Below, piece after piece: positions 25,386 through 35,700 of a DNA stretch of 64,000 nucleotides. Within the stretch, counting starts at the first letter, position 1. Each line of letters starts with the position of its first letter. The notes under the pieces were generated by a model that saw nothing but the letters and a program-made list of their open reading frames with translations, ran no database searches and was not told the origin of the DNA. This stretch comes from Polyangiaceae bacterium (GTDB lineage: Bacteria; Myxococcota_A; Polyangia; Polyangiales; Polyangiaceae), in the NCBI GenBank assembly GCA_020846005.1, contig JADLEQ010000035.1, forward strand, positions 62,001 through 126,000. The letters run 5' to 3'. The position numbers and the translations under genes are program-made.

Positions 25386-25805
25386 GTGCCGCCGCTCACT
25401 CGTCGTCGCGTCCTGGTGGGCGCGCTCGCCGCGCTCGCGCTCGCCAGCTGCCTCGGCGCCTGCCAGACGGGGCGGATGCACCAGGGCACCGTCGAGCTCC
25501 CCGGGCCCGGTCCGATCCCCGAGCGCCTCGCGCGCGCCAAGGAGATCGCGACGCGAGTCTGGGACGACGGCAAGCTGCGCGATCGCCTGCGGCAGCGGTT
25601 CCCGACGATCCAGGAGGGTGATCTCGTCGGGATGTTCCTCCACTGGGCCGAGGTGACGATGCAGGGCCGCACGGAGAAGACGGTCGTGATCCAAATCGGA
25701 GTGCGGGAGAAGGACGGGCGCGTCCCGGCTGCGGAGGCCGTCGAGCACGTGAGGCAGCTCTGCCTCGCCGAGCTCGAGCGCGCGCCCGGCGCCCCCGCAC
25801 CATGA
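25386..25805 (+). CDS. Small lipoprotein of unknown function
   Basis: 139 residues from a GTG start at 25386, chosen because it opens directly into LTRRRVLVGALAALALASC, a twin-Arg-like basic start with a lipobox. The mature part is mostly helical (PIPERLARAKEIATRVWDD, RLRQRFPTIQEGDLVGMFL) followed by a strand-rich section (KTVVIQIGVREKDGR). No family recognised. The stop overlaps the PfkB start as ATGA. Confidence 0.65.
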   Translation: MPPLTRRRVLVGALAALALASCLGACQTGRMHQGTVELPGPGPIPERLARAKEIATRVWDDGKLRDRLRQRFPTIQEGDLVGMFLHWAEVTMQGRTEKTVVIQIGVREKDGRVPAAEAVEHVRQLCLAELERAPGAPAP

Positions 25806-26743
25806 GAACTGGCGCGCTCGTCGTGTGCTGGGGCGAGCTCCTCTGGGATCTCTTCCCCGACGGTCCGCGCCTCGGGGGAGCGGCCGCGAACGTCGCCTTT
25901 CACCTGGCACGGCTCGGCGAGCGACCGCTGCTCGTGAGCCGGGTAGGAGGCGACGCGCTCGGTCGGCGGGCGCTCGCTACCCTGACCGACGCCGGGGTGG
26001 ACGTGAGCGGCGTGCAGCTCGACCCCGACGCGCCGACCGGGACGGCCCGCGTCCGGCTCGAGGACGGCCAGCCGCGCTTCGAGCTAGGCGACTCGGCCGC
26101 GTGGGATCGCCTCGCGCTCACGGAGCGCGTGCGCGACGCGCTCGAGGGCCCCGCCGAGGCCCTCGTGTTCGGGACGCTCGCGCAGCGGACGGCGCTCGGC
26201 GGCGCCGCCCTACACGCGGCGGCCCGCGCGGCGACCGGGAAACACCGCGTCGTCGATCTGAACCTGCGCCCGCCGCACGACTCCTTCGGCGTGGCGCGCG
26301 CCTCGCTCGAGCTCGCGACAGCGGTGAAGCTCAACGAACACGAGCTCGCGCGCGTGGGCGCGGGGGCGGGCGCGCCCGACGCCATCGCCTGGCTCGAGGG
26401 GATGGAGACGCTGCGCCACGTCGCGGTCACGCGGGGCGCGGCCGGCGCCTCGCTCTCGAGCCGCGGGGTGGGCGGCGAGTGGGGGCGCTCTGCTGCGCCG
26501 GGCGTCCCCGCCGCCGCGCCGCCGGGTGAGGAGGCGGATCCGGTGGGCGCGGGAGACGCGTGGACGGCGGTGTTCGTCCACTGGCTCGTGCGCGGGGGTG
26601 AGCTCGAGCAGCTCCCCGCGCGCGCGAACGCCTACGCGGGTGCCGTCGCCGCGCGCCGTGGCGCGATGCCGGCGCTGGAGCCGCTCGTCGTGGCGGCGGC
26701 GCGGTTGGGGGAGCCCGCCCGCGCTGGGCGCGCGTCCGCGTGA
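25802..26743 (+). CDS. PfkB-family carbohydrate kinase (fructokinase-like)
   Basis: 313 residues. ATP-dependent sugar kinase of the ribokinase/PfkB fold. It begins CWGELLWDLFPDG, has the N-terminal glycine box GGAAANVAFHLARLG and RVGGDALGRR, and near the C-terminus the family signature DPVGAGDAW, in which Asp252 is the catalytic base. AVKLNEHELARVG is the second family element. The lead-in GELLWDLFP is typical of fructokinases, but the sugar cannot be fixed from sequence. Coupled by a four-base overlap to the preceding lipoprotein gene. Confidence 0.88.
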   Translation: MRTGALVVCWGELLWDLFPDGPRLGGAAANVAFHLARLGERPLLVSRVGGDALGRRALATLTDAGVDVSGVQLDPDAPTGTARVRLEDGQPRFELGDSAAWDRLALTERVRDALEGPAEALVFGTLAQRTALGGAALHAAARAATGKHRVVDLNLRPPHDSFGVARASLELATAVKLNEHELARVGAGAGAPDAIAWLEGMETLRHVAVTRGAAGASLSSRGVGGEWGRSAAPGVPAAAPPGEEADPVGAGDAWTAVFVHWLVRGGELEQLPARANAYAGAVAARRGAMPALEPLVVAAARLGEPARAGRASA

Positions 26744-26752
26744 GGTGGGAGG

Positions 26753-28816
26753 TCAGATCGAGCTGTCGAACTGCTGGCACGTCAGGGACTGCCAGTTCGA
26801 CGGGAGGTTGCCGTACGCGGTCGCGGAGGGCGTGGCGCCGACGGAGCAGCCCGTCTGGCAGCTCGCCACCGAGAAGGGCTGGCCGCTGTAGCGGCAGTCC
26901 CCCTCGCTGAAGCCGCCCGCCGTGTAGCAACCGGCGCACTTGGCGCAGAAGTCGGTGCAGAACGGCTCGCCCCAACCGCCGCCGCTGCTCCCGCCGGTGC
27001 CGCTGCTCCCGCCGGTGCCGCCGCTGCCCCCGGTACCCCCGCTGCCCCCGGTACCCCCGCTGCCCCCGACGCCAAACCCGGTGGAGTCGACGTACGTCGT
27101 CCACTCGTCGATGATCTGGCCGTTCAGGATCTTGTAGTACCCACGCGCCTTGCGCGGGTCGCCGTCCGCTCCGAGCACGAGGAAGGCCGCCCCGGCGCCG
27201 CTGGAGGACTTCGTCGTCCGCACTCCGTCGTTGATGGTGACGTTGCTCGTCCATCCGCTGGACCACCAGGTGTCGTCGTCGTGGCGGCTCGCGCTGTACG
27301 TACGCAGGCTCGATCCGCCCGCACCGTTGACGACCACGTAGGTCTTGCCGAGCGCCAGCGAGAGCACATCCCACGCGCCCGTCGCGCCGTGCGCGTTGGC
27401 GCCGTTGCCGACGTCCGTGAGCGTCAGCGTGCGCCCGTACGAGTGCTCATGGCCGTTGACGATGAGCGCCCCCTGCGCCTGGCAGCGCTGGAACACGCCC
27501 CATCCAGCCTCGTTGCCCTTGTCGCCGAGCTGCAGGTCGGACTGGTTCACGTGCCAGCCGCAGATTCGCCAGATATGGTGGCTCGCCTCGAGTTGCTGCT
27601 GGAGGAACGACTCGTGGCCGGTGCCCATCAGGCCGACGCCGCTCAGCATGAAGTGCAGGCCGCGGTAGGTGCAAGCGTGCTTCACGCCCGGCTCGCCGAC
27701 ACACGAGGCGCCGGTGATTTGAGCGAGCTTCGCGTCGATCACCTGGCGGTAGCCATTCCACGCGTCCGTATCGTGGTTGCCGACGACGGCGAACCACGGG
27801 ATGTCCCCGAAGTTGCTCATCAGGCTGCTCCACGCGGTCGGGTTGTCGGAGTAGTCGAAGTCCCCGAGGTGGAGCACGAGGTCGGCGCCCTCCGCCACGA
27901 TCAGATCGACGAGCGCCCGCGAGTTGGAGTTGTTCCCCTGGTCGCCGAAGAACGCGACCTTTAGCCCGGGATCCGGTTCGACCAGGGACGGCCCGCCGTC
28001 GCCGCCATCGCCTGGGACGCCGCCCGCGCCGGCCGAGCCGCCGCCAGCGCCCGCAGCCCCGCCGGAGGAACCGCCAGCGCCGCCGGCGGACGCGTCCACG
28101 TCGCCCCCGGTGCCACCCCCTCCTCCCGTACCGCCGGCGCCCGAGGACGCGCCGGTACCCCCGCTCCCGCCACCACCCCCACCGCCGCCGCCGCCACCCG
28201 TCGCCCCGGCACCCGAGGTGCCGCCCGAGCCGCCCGACGCGCCGCCCGCGCCCGCGACACCGGCGCCACCCGACGCCCCGGCGGCGCCCGACGCGGCGCC
28301 GGCTCCCGCCGTGCCCCCGCCACCGGACACGCCGCCCGCACCCGACGCGCCCGAGGTGCCCCCGCCCGACGCGCCCGATGCGCCCGAGGTCGCGCCCGTC
28401 CCCGAGACGCCAGCGCTGCCGCCCGCGCCCGCGGTCCCGCCCGCTCCGGACGTGCCGCTTGCGCCAGACGTGCCGCCCGCGCCGGCCGCTCCGCCTGCGG
28501 CGGTGCCTCCTGCCCCGGAGGTGCCACCTGCAGCGCCCGCGCCCGACGCGCCCCCGGTGGAGCCAGCGCTCCCGCCCGTGCCTCCTCCACCGGAGCCGCC
28601 CGACCCGCCGCCGCCGGTCGCCCCGCCACCGGAGCCGCCCGACCCGCCGCCGCCCGACGACGCCCCGGCCACGCCGGAGGCTCCGCCTCCCGCCTGGCCA
28701 CCGTCGTCGCCCGAGCCGCTGCAAGCCACCGCGGTCGCGGCGACGAGCAGGCACGCGTGGGAGAACGCACGTTGGGGGATCCGGTGGGGTCGCGGGGGGC
28801 GCAGCGAGGCATGCAT
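26753..28816 (-). CDS. Calcineurin-like phosphoesterase lipoprotein with long Gly-rich spacer
   Basis: 687 residues. The lipoprotein signal ends AATAVACSGSG. Residues of about 35-285 are an uninterrupted Gly/Ser/Ala/Thr spacer of [10 protein letters not shown] type. The catalytic domain (about 290-570) carries VAFFGDQGNN, HLGDFDYSDN, VVGNHDT, ICGWHVNQ and NGHEHSYGR, the metal-binding series of calcineurin-like phosphoesterases. A second Gly-rich repeat follows (GGSGGTGGSGG type), and then a Cys-rich C-terminal module with at least seven cysteines (FCTDFCAKCAGCY) that may be disulfide-bonded and bind a surface ligand. A secreted, surface-tethered phosphatase or nuclease is likely; the substrate is unknown. 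Confidence 0.85.
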   Translation of the reverse strand: MHASLRPPRPHRIPQRAFSHACLLVAATAVACSGSGDDGGQAGGGASGVAGASSGGGGSGGSGGGATGGGGSGGSGGGGTGGSAGSTGGASGAGAAGGTSGAGGTAAGGAAGAGGTSGASGTSGAGGTAGAGGSAGVSGTGATSGASGASGGGTSGASGAGGVSGGGGTAGAGAASGAAGASGGAGVAGAGGASGGSGGTSGAGATGGGGGGGGGGGSGGTGASSGAGGTGGGGGTGGDVDASAGGAGGSSGGAAGAGGGSAGAGGVPGDGGDGGPSLVEPDPGLKVAFFGDQGNNSNSRALVDLIVAEGADLVLHLGDFDYSDNPTAWSSLMSNFGDIPWFAVVGNHDTDAWNGYRQVIDAKLAQITGASCVGEPGVKHACTYRGLHFMLSGVGLMGTGHESFLQQQLEASHHIWRICGWHVNQSDLQLGDKGNEAGWGVFQRCQAQGALIVNGHEHSYGRTLTLTDVGNGANAHGATGAWDVLSLALGKTYVVVNGAGGSSLRTYSASRHDDDTWWSSGWTSNVTINDGVRTTKSSSGAGAAFLVLGADGDPRKARGYYKILNGQIIDEWTTYVDSTGFGVGGSGGTGGSGGTGGSGGTGGSSGTGGSSGGGWGEPFCTDFCAKCAGCYTAGGFSEGDCRYSGQPFSVASCQTGCSVGATPSATAYGNLPSNWQSLTCQQFDSSI
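27963..28712. repeat. Low-complexity DNA encoding the Gly-rich spacer
   Basis: About 750 bases of imperfect 9- to 18-base units coding on the minus strand for [12 protein letters not shown]-like repeats. Unit lengths are multiples of three, so copy-number change would alter tether length without breaking the frame. Confidence 0.8.
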
Positions 28817-28901
28817 GCCCCCAAGCTACAGCGAGCGCGCCCGCGGCTGGTGAAAGCTCCGCGACCGAGAGGTAACGGTTCGTCGACCGCGCGTCGCGCG
28901 C

Positions 28902-29900
28902 TCAGGGCGTCGCGGGCGCGCCAGCGTCGACCGCCGCCGCGGAGGGGAGCACTAGCACGAAGGACTCCGGGCCCGATCGGTAGAGCTTCGTCTTGCCCGG
29001 GTGCGAGGCGCGGTCGAAGTGCGGGTACCAGGGCAGCGACCGCCACGCCTCGGTGTCCTTCACGTACTCGGGAACAATCAGGTCGAGCTCTACGTAGCGC
29101 CCGCCCGTCTCGGCGCGGAGCGCGGGGCCGAAGCTCCACGCCTCTCGCCCCGGGCGCGGCGCTGCGTCGTTGTGCATCGCGCCTCCGTACGCGACGACCA
29201 TGCGCGCGGCGCCGGCGTCCGCTCGCGCCGCCCCGGCGTCGCCCGGCGCGCCTCCGGTCGTCGCCGCCGCGCGCGGCTGCGTGAGCAGCCGGCGGACCTT
29301 CTCGGCGGTGAGGCGCGCGATCATCTCGAGCATCGTCGCGACGTCGCCGGCGCCGGCGTCGACGATCCGCGCGTACTCCTCGCAGCTCGGCCGCAGCACG
29401 TGCGGCACGATGCCGTGCCGCCGCGCCGCGTGCCCCAGCGTCACGAACTCGTTCTGGTTCGTGGGCGCCTGGGTGACGGTCACGTCGCGCTGCTGCTGAG
29501 CCACCTGCTTCTCCTGCTTGCCGCAGGAGCCATCCGCCACCCAGATCTCGACGACGACGTCGCTCGCCCGCCCGCCGAGCACCGGCAGGAGCTCCTCGGT
29601 GAACCTGCGAGTCGTGGAAGGGATCCCCTCCAGGCCACGCTGCGCGTGCGTCTCCCCGATCGCCAGCACGCGCGGCTCGAGCGCGAGCACTTCGCGGAAC
29701 GCGGCCTCGGGCGAGTCGAAGAGGCGACACTCGAGCGCGCCACAGCTCGCCGCGCTCGCCGCGCTCGCCGCGAACGACGCCGCGGGCGGGGCGGGCGCCG
29801 AGGCGCTGGCCGCAGCGCCCGGCCCGGGAGCTCGCGAGCACGCCGCGGCGACGAGCAGGGCGCCGCCGCAGCGCGAAGCGAGCGCCCCGCGTCGCCGCAT
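28902..29900 (-). CDS. ChaN-like lipoprotein
   Basis: 332 residues from the ATG at 29900. The lipoprotein signal ends LLVAAACSRAPG, followed by an Ala/Pro/Ser spacer. The folded part starts at FREVLALEPRVLAIGETHAQRG, where GETH followed by a short distance to a second motif is characteristic of ChaN-like/TraB-type proteins, a haem- or metal-binding or metalloprotease-like superfamily. HAARRHGIVPHVLRPSCEEY and VAYGGAMHNDAAP supply further His/Asp residues typical of the fold. It starts four bases after the trpB2-like stop, so the two are almost certainly co-translated. The biochemical role is not established. Confidence 0.7.
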   Translation of the reverse strand: MRRRGALASRCGGALLVAAACSRAPGPGAAASASAPAPPAASFAASAASAASCGALECRLFDSPEAAFREVLALEPRVLAIGETHAQRGLEGIPSTTRRFTEELLPVLGGRASDVVVEIWVADGSCGKQEKQVAQQQRDVTVTQAPTNQNEFVTLGHAARRHGIVPHVLRPSCEEYARIVDAGAGDVATMLEMIARLTAEKVRRLLTQPRAAATTGGAPGDAGAARADAGAARMVVAYGGAMHNDAAPRPGREAWSFGPALRAETGGRYVELDLIVPEYVKDTEAWRSLPWYPHFDRASHPGKTKLYRSGPESFVLVLPSAAAVDAGAPATP

Positions 29901-29904
29901 ACGC

Positions 29905-31269
29905 TCAGGCTCCGACCGACGGGAGGCCCGCGAGCGCCATCGCCAGCTCGCCCTCGTCGTAACGCTGATCGGTGAGCTTGCCCGCGTGGTAGTCGATGTA
30001 CGCCTGCATGTCGAAGTGACCGTGCCCGCAGAGGTTGAAGAGGATCGTGCGCGCGACCCCCTCCTCCTTGCACCGGAGCGCCTCGTCGATGGCGCCACGG
30101 ACGGCGTGGTTGGCCTCGGGCGCAGGCAGGATCCCCTCGGCGCGGGCGAACTGCACGCCCGCGGAGAACGCCGCGAGCTGCTCGACGGCGCGCGCCTCGA
30201 TGAGTCCGGCGTCGAGGCAGTGCGACACGAGCGGCGCCATGCCGTGATAGCGGAGGCCGCCCGCGTGGAACCCGGGGGGCGTGAACGTGGAGCCGAGCGT
30301 GTGCATCTTGACGAGCGGCGTGAGGTGTCCCGTGTCGCCGAAGTCGTAGGCGAAGCGGCCACGCGTGAGCGACGGGCAGGCCGCTGGCTCGACGGCGACG
30401 ATCCGCACCTTGGGCCCGCCCCGGAGCTGGGCCCCGAGGAACGGGAACGCGATCCCGGCGAAGTTCGAGCCGCCTCCCGTGCAGCCGACGATCACGTCGG
30501 GCTGGTCGCCGGCCAGCTCGAGCTGCGCCATCGCCTCCTGCCCGACGATCGTCTGGTGCAAGAGGACGTGGTTCAGGACGGAGCCGAGGGCGTACTTGGT
30601 GTCGTCGTTCGTCGCGGCGATCTCGACCGCCTCCGAGATGGCGATCCCGAGGCTCCCGGGGTGCTGGGCGTTCTGCTCGAGCACGGCTCGACCGGAGCGC
30701 GTGTGCGGGGAGGGCGACGGGATGCACTCGGCGCCGTACGTCTCCATCAGCGCGCGGCGATACGGCTTCTGGTCGTAGGAGACGCGGACCATGAACACCT
30801 TGACCTCGATGCCGAACAGCGCGCCGGCGAAGGCGAGCGAGCTCCCCCACTGGCCAGCGCCCGTCTCCGTCGTGATCTTACGGATGCCGGCCTCCTTGTT
30901 GTAGAAGGCCTGGGCGACGGCGGTGTTCGGCTTGTGGCTGCCCGCGGGCGAGACTCCCTCGTACTTGTAGTAGATGCGCGCCGGCGTCCCGAGCGCGCGC
31001 TCGAGCCGGCGCGCGCGGAAGAGCGGCGACGGACGCCACTGGCGGTAGATGTCTCGCACCGGGCCGGGGATCTCGATCTCGCGGTCCTGCGACACCTCCT
31101 GCTGGATGAGCGCCATCGGGAAGAGCGGCGCGAGGTCGTCCGGGCCGACCGGCTGCTTCGTCCCCGGATGGAGCACCGGCGCGGGCGGCGCGGGGAGATC
31201 GGGGACGAGGTTGTACCAGGTCTTCGGCAGGCGCGACTCATCGAGCAGGTACTTCACGGTGTCGGTCAT
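29905..31269 (-). CDS. TrpB2-type tryptophan synthase beta-like enzyme
   Basis: 454 residues from the ATG at 31269, with GGAGG seven bases upstream. A PLP enzyme; the TrpB2 class makes tryptophan from indole and serine, in many bacteria independently of TrpA. Signatures are [16 protein letters not shown], the Schiff-base lysine in [32 protein letters not shown] (the E-TGAGQWG loop) and the phosphate-binding GCTGGGSNF. The extra N-terminal segment and length above 430 fit TrpB2 rather than TrpB1. No other trp gene is nearby, which agrees with a stand-alone salvage role. Confidence 0.92.
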   Translation of the reverse strand: MTDTVKYLLDESRLPKTWYNLVPDLPAPPAPVLHPGTKQPVGPDDLAPLFPMALIQQEVSQDREIEIPGPVRDIYRQWRPSPLFRARRLERALGTPARIYYKYEGVSPAGSHKPNTAVAQAFYNKEAGIRKITTETGAGQWGSSLAFAGALFGIEVKVFMVRVSYDQKPYRRALMETYGAECIPSPSPHTRSGRAVLEQNAQHPGSLGIAISEAVEIAATNDDTKYALGSVLNHVLLHQTIVGQEAMAQLELAGDQPDVIVGCTGGGSNFAGIAFPFLGAQLRGGPKVRIVAVEPAACPSLTRGRFAYDFGDTGHLTPLVKMHTLGSTFTPPGFHAGGLRYHGMAPLVSHCLDAGLIEARAVEQLAAFSAGVQFARAEGILPAPEANHAVRGAIDEALRCKEEGVARTILFNLCGHGHFDMQAYIDYHAGKLTDQRYDEGELAMALAGLPSVGA

Positions 31270-31302
31270 CAGATCCTCCCAGCGAAAGAGCCCGCGCATC
31301 CT

Positions 31303-32716
31303 AGCGGAAGTCGGGCGGGCGAGCGCGGCGAACGCGTTCGGTTGCGGCCGCCCGCCGCGAGCGGCGACGTTGGCGGCGGGCCCCGCATGGAGCGACGACT
31401 CGAGCGCACGCGCCGGGACCAGCACGACCGAGCCGGTCACGTCCTCGGGCGCGGTCGGCGTCGGTGGGTACACGCTCTCGTGCACGGGCGCCCCCTCGGG
31501 CGGCGCGCTCGCCGGCGCCTGCACCGACACCCGCGCAGGCGGCGAGGATTCGTTCCCGTTCACGACCGCGGCGGTCGGGGCGGCGCCCGTCGAGCGATCC
31601 TGCGGCGACCTCGCGGGAGCGGAGGTCGGACCGCCGAACGTGCTGCGGTCGGGCCCGGTGGCGGGGGCGGTGGCCTTCACCCCGCGCCTGCGAGGTGCGA
31701 CGACCGGCACCGGCGCGGGCTCCTCGGTGAGCCTCGCGCTGCCGCTGTCGGGCAGCGCCACCGGCGCGCTCGCCGGCGCGACGAGCTCCGGCACGTACTC
31801 GGTGCCGAGCGCGGGCGACGGCACGTTCACCGCAGCGCGCGGCGGGGGCCCGACGGCCAGCGGCGGCGGCACCGACGGCGCGAGCGGCTCCGGCGGCGCG
31901 AACGGCTCCGGCGGCGCGAACGGCTCCGGCGGCGCGAGCGGCTCCGGCGGCCCCGGCGGCGGCGTGCCGAGGCAGATCGCGACGGGCATCGCCGATGCCG
32001 GAGACGTCGTGACCGGTCAGGGGCTCGCGCGCGTGACGTGCGTGGCTGTTGGACGCGGTGAGAGCGACCTCGGTGGTGGATCTCTCCACCGGGTCGGTGG
32101 TCGCCCGACCCTCGGGGCTCGACCCGACGCAGGTGAGCTGCTCCGCCTCGGAGGTGTACTTCGTCGCGTCCGGGACGCCGGATCCGATCCTGCGCGTGTT
32201 CCCGAAGGCCGGGGGTGCCGCGGCGCAGGTGCAGGGCAACGTCAGCGCCTGCGCGATCGCGGGCTCCGCGCAGCACCTCGTCACGCCCCCCTCGGCGATC
32301 GGCACGCGACCGGGCGCCGGCGGCGCCGCGACCGCGCTCGGCTCCGTCTCCGACGACCCCGCGTCGATCGTGGCCGACGCCACGCACGTCCACGCGGCGA
32401 CCACCGACGCGCCTCCCACGATCGGGCAGGTGCATGCGCTGCCGGTCGCCAGAGGCTCCGTCGTGACGCTCGCCAGCGGCTACGCGGGCGCCCTGTCGCT
32501 CCACGAGGACGGCGGTGGCCTCGTCTGGTGCCACGGGATGTACTCCACCAAGCTGGTGCGCGTCCCGAAGTCCGGCGCCGCGACGAGCGTCATCGTCGAT
32601 ACCCCCGCTGGCTGTCGCTCCCTGGTGATGGACGCGACGCACTACTACTTCGGCGACCTCCTCGGCGCCGTGGAGCGCGCCGCGAGGTCGGGCGGCTCCT
32701 CCCGCTCGCTCCCTGA
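31303..32716 (+). pseudogene. Frameshifted beta-propeller-like gene
   Basis: Two adjoining plus-strand frames look coding. The first (about 31303-32040) reads an Ala/Gly/Ser/Thr-rich domain ending in a [14 protein letters not shown] linker and [14 protein letters not shown]. The second continues from about 32043 in another frame (LDAVRATSVVDLSTGSVVA) with about five repeats of the type SEVYFVASG-RVFPKAGG or THYYFGDLLGAVERAARSGG, which resemble propeller blades of myxobacterial secreted proteins. The join at about 32035-32045 requires a one-base shift. A second shift near 32700 would reach the TGA at 32714. No signal peptide or good start is seen at the left end, so the 5' part may be missing. 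Start and end are approximate. Confidence 0.5.
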
Positions 32717-32746
32717 CGGGCGACGCCGCGCGACCCGGCGCGCCGG

Positions 32747-35700
32747 CTACGGGGAGAGGCCGCCGCCGAGGCGGGCGGCGCCGAACCCGAGGCAGGCCAG
32801 GCCCCAGCAGCCGAACCCCGTCGCCGGCACACTCACGGTGGTCGCCATCACGCTCACCGCGCCGCCGGTCGTGACCGCGCGCGAGCGGGTGCTCCCCGCC
32901 GCCGTGACCGTCACCTTGACCTCGCGACCCGGCTCCCCGCCGACGATCAGCGTACGGTAGACGCCGGACGTGGGGAGGGCGATGGCGACCGAGCGCGCGC
33001 CGGCGCGCGCGCCCTGCGGAGTCCACGGCGACGCGACGGCCCCCGTCGGCGTCACCACGACGACGAGCGGACACCCCGCCGGCCCCTCGCACTCGACGGA
33101 CGCCTGCAGCTCGCCCGGGTTACCGCGGTCGGCGAGCGGCGCGACCGGCTCGCCCTTCTCCAGCGACGCGACGATCGAGCGGACGAGCGGCCCGGGGCGA
33201 GCGATCGCGCGCGCCGCGGCGAGCGCACCGGGCGCGTCCCCCTCCAGCGTCGCTCGGCAGCGGAGCGCCTCGTGGAGCGCCTCGTCGTCGGGCCGGACCT
33301 CCGCCAGCGCCGTCCAGTGCGCGCACGCCCGCAGCGCGTCGCCCGCCGCCTCGTAGGCCCGCGCCGCGCGGACCTGGGCCCGGGCGCTCCGCGGATCACT
33401 CTCGACGAGCGCAGCGACCGCCGCGAGCGCGGCGTCTCGATCGCCGCGCGCCGCCGCCGCCCACCCCGCCAGCTCGCGCGCCACGCCCAGATCCGGATCG
33501 AGCTCGACGAAGCGAGACGCTGCCTGGCTCGCGTCCTCGAAGCGTCCGCGGGAGAGGAGCGCGCGAACGAGCGCCTCGTGGGCCTTACGGCTGGTCGGCT
33601 TCGCGTCCACCGCGGCGCGCGCCTTGCCGATCGCGTCCTCGCCGGCCGAGGTCCACGCGGGGCCGTCGTCGGCGTGGCGGGCGGTCGTCGACTCCGGGGC
33701 GGCGTCCCAGCCGCCGTGCGAGACGAACGGCCGCGGAGGGGCCTCCTGGGACGTGAACACGAGACGGGCAACGACCTGGACGGGCTCGGTGTCCGCCGGG
33801 AGCGGGAAGCTCATCCCCCGGACGCGCGCGACGACGCACCCATCGAGCGACGGGTGGAGCCCGGAACCCAGGGTCGCGGCCGCGACGCGCCCGTCGGCGG
33901 CGATCCTCCAGCGCACGGCCACCGCGCCTTGGAGGCCCGGATCCATGCGCAGCGCGCGCTCGTAGCACATGCGGAGCGCGGCGCGCCCGCGGGCGAGCCC
34001 ACGCCGCACCTCGTTCCGGACGCTCGGGTTGGAGACCGTCACGTCGCCGATGGCCAGGCTGGCCACCCGCCGGGCGCTGGGATCTCCGATCCCGAGCGAC
34101 CCACCGTCGCCGAGCGATCCGGACAGCTGGCGGCCGGCCGGGCTGCCCGGCGCGAGGCCCGAGATACCGGACCCGACGCCGGCACCCCCGGACGAACGCA
34201 TCGAGCCGCGGGCGTCCCCGTCCAGCCGGTCCAGCGCCGCGCCGATCCCCGCCGAGCCGTGCCCGACGGCGCCGAGCCCCCCGCCGCCGGAGGCGGTCCC
34301 CTCCCCCCTACCTCCACCACCGGGCAGCTCCTCGGCGGCCGGACCTGCGCCGCGGCGCCGCTCGATGCCGAACTCCGCGTACATCTGGTCCGTCTCGAGG
34401 ACGAGCAGCGCGGTGTGGCGGCTCATCACGTGGTGGTCCCGCGAGAGCCGGATCGACTCGCGGCGGGCCTCCGCGTCGTCGGAGGTCGCGAGCGCCGCCA
34501 GGCGCGCCTCGGCCCACAGGCGCGGCACGACGGGGTTGCGCTGGGCGCCCGGGGCCTCGAGCGGCCTCGTCGCGACGTACGGGCGCCCCGCGAGCTCGCC
34601 GCGCAGCGTGAGCTCGCCGGCGCCGGGCGAGTCGGCGCGCCCGTGGAGCAGGATCTCCTCGCCGAGCACGAGGTTCGGCAGCGTCGCCGGGACGAGGTCC
34701 GTATACCCGGCGGGCAGCTCGACGACCGGCGACCGCAGCACGGGGCGGGCGAGCTCCTCGGCCAGCTCGGCGGCGCGGGGCGCGGCGGCGGTGCCCGCCG
34801 TCGCGACGCGGCGATGGGTGCCGCCGAGCTGGCGCGCGAGGCCGCCGAGCACCACGTCGTCCAGCGTGCGGCCCACCCCGAACAGCCGAACCTCGAGCCG
34901 CGACGCGTCGACGTGCGGGCGGACGCGCGCCGCGATCGCGTCGACCGCCAGCGGCCCGGCCGTCGGCGAGCCGTCGCCGATGTAGACGAGCTGCGCGCCC
35001 GCGGCGCCGTGCGCGCGCCGCGCGCCCTCGACCAGCGCTCCGGCGAGATCGGACGCGCCCGCCGCCACGCGGGCCTCAAGGAAGCGGACCGCGCCCGCGA
35101 TGGACGTCGAAGTCGGCGCCTCGAGCGCGGGCGCGTGCGCCTCACAGGCGGTGTCGCACCCCAGCACGAGGAACTGCTCGCCCGGCTGGAGCGAGCGCAG
35201 GACCGCGGCGACGAGCCGGCGCGAGGCGAGCAGAGTGTCCGTACCCTGGCTCCCGCTGGTGTCGACCACGATCACGCGCGGCTTCGACTCGCGGGGCGGC
35301 GCCGGCGCGCCCGACGGCGCGTCGGCGCGCACCCGGAGCGTGAAGTAGTCCGCCGCGGCGCGCGCGGCGCCGCCGTCCTGCTTGCGCGCGCCGGCCGCAG
35401 CCGGCGCCGCCGCACGCAGGACGGGCGGTGCCCCGACCGCGGCGCGCGCGGCGCCGCTGGCCGGCGATCGCCTCCAGGTGACGACGAAGTCCCCGGGCGG
35501 CGCGAACCGCTGCCGATCGAAGCGGACGCGCCCCGCCGCGCCGTCGCCGCTCCCGGCCGACTCCCAGCCTGGCGCGGCGAGCGCCTCGGCGGGTTGATCG
35601 CCCTCGGTGACCGTGACCTGGATCGAGAACTCGTCGATGGCGTTGGCTCGGTCTGGACCGAGCGACAGGGGATAGACGTAGCGCCCCTCGGCGCCGCCAC

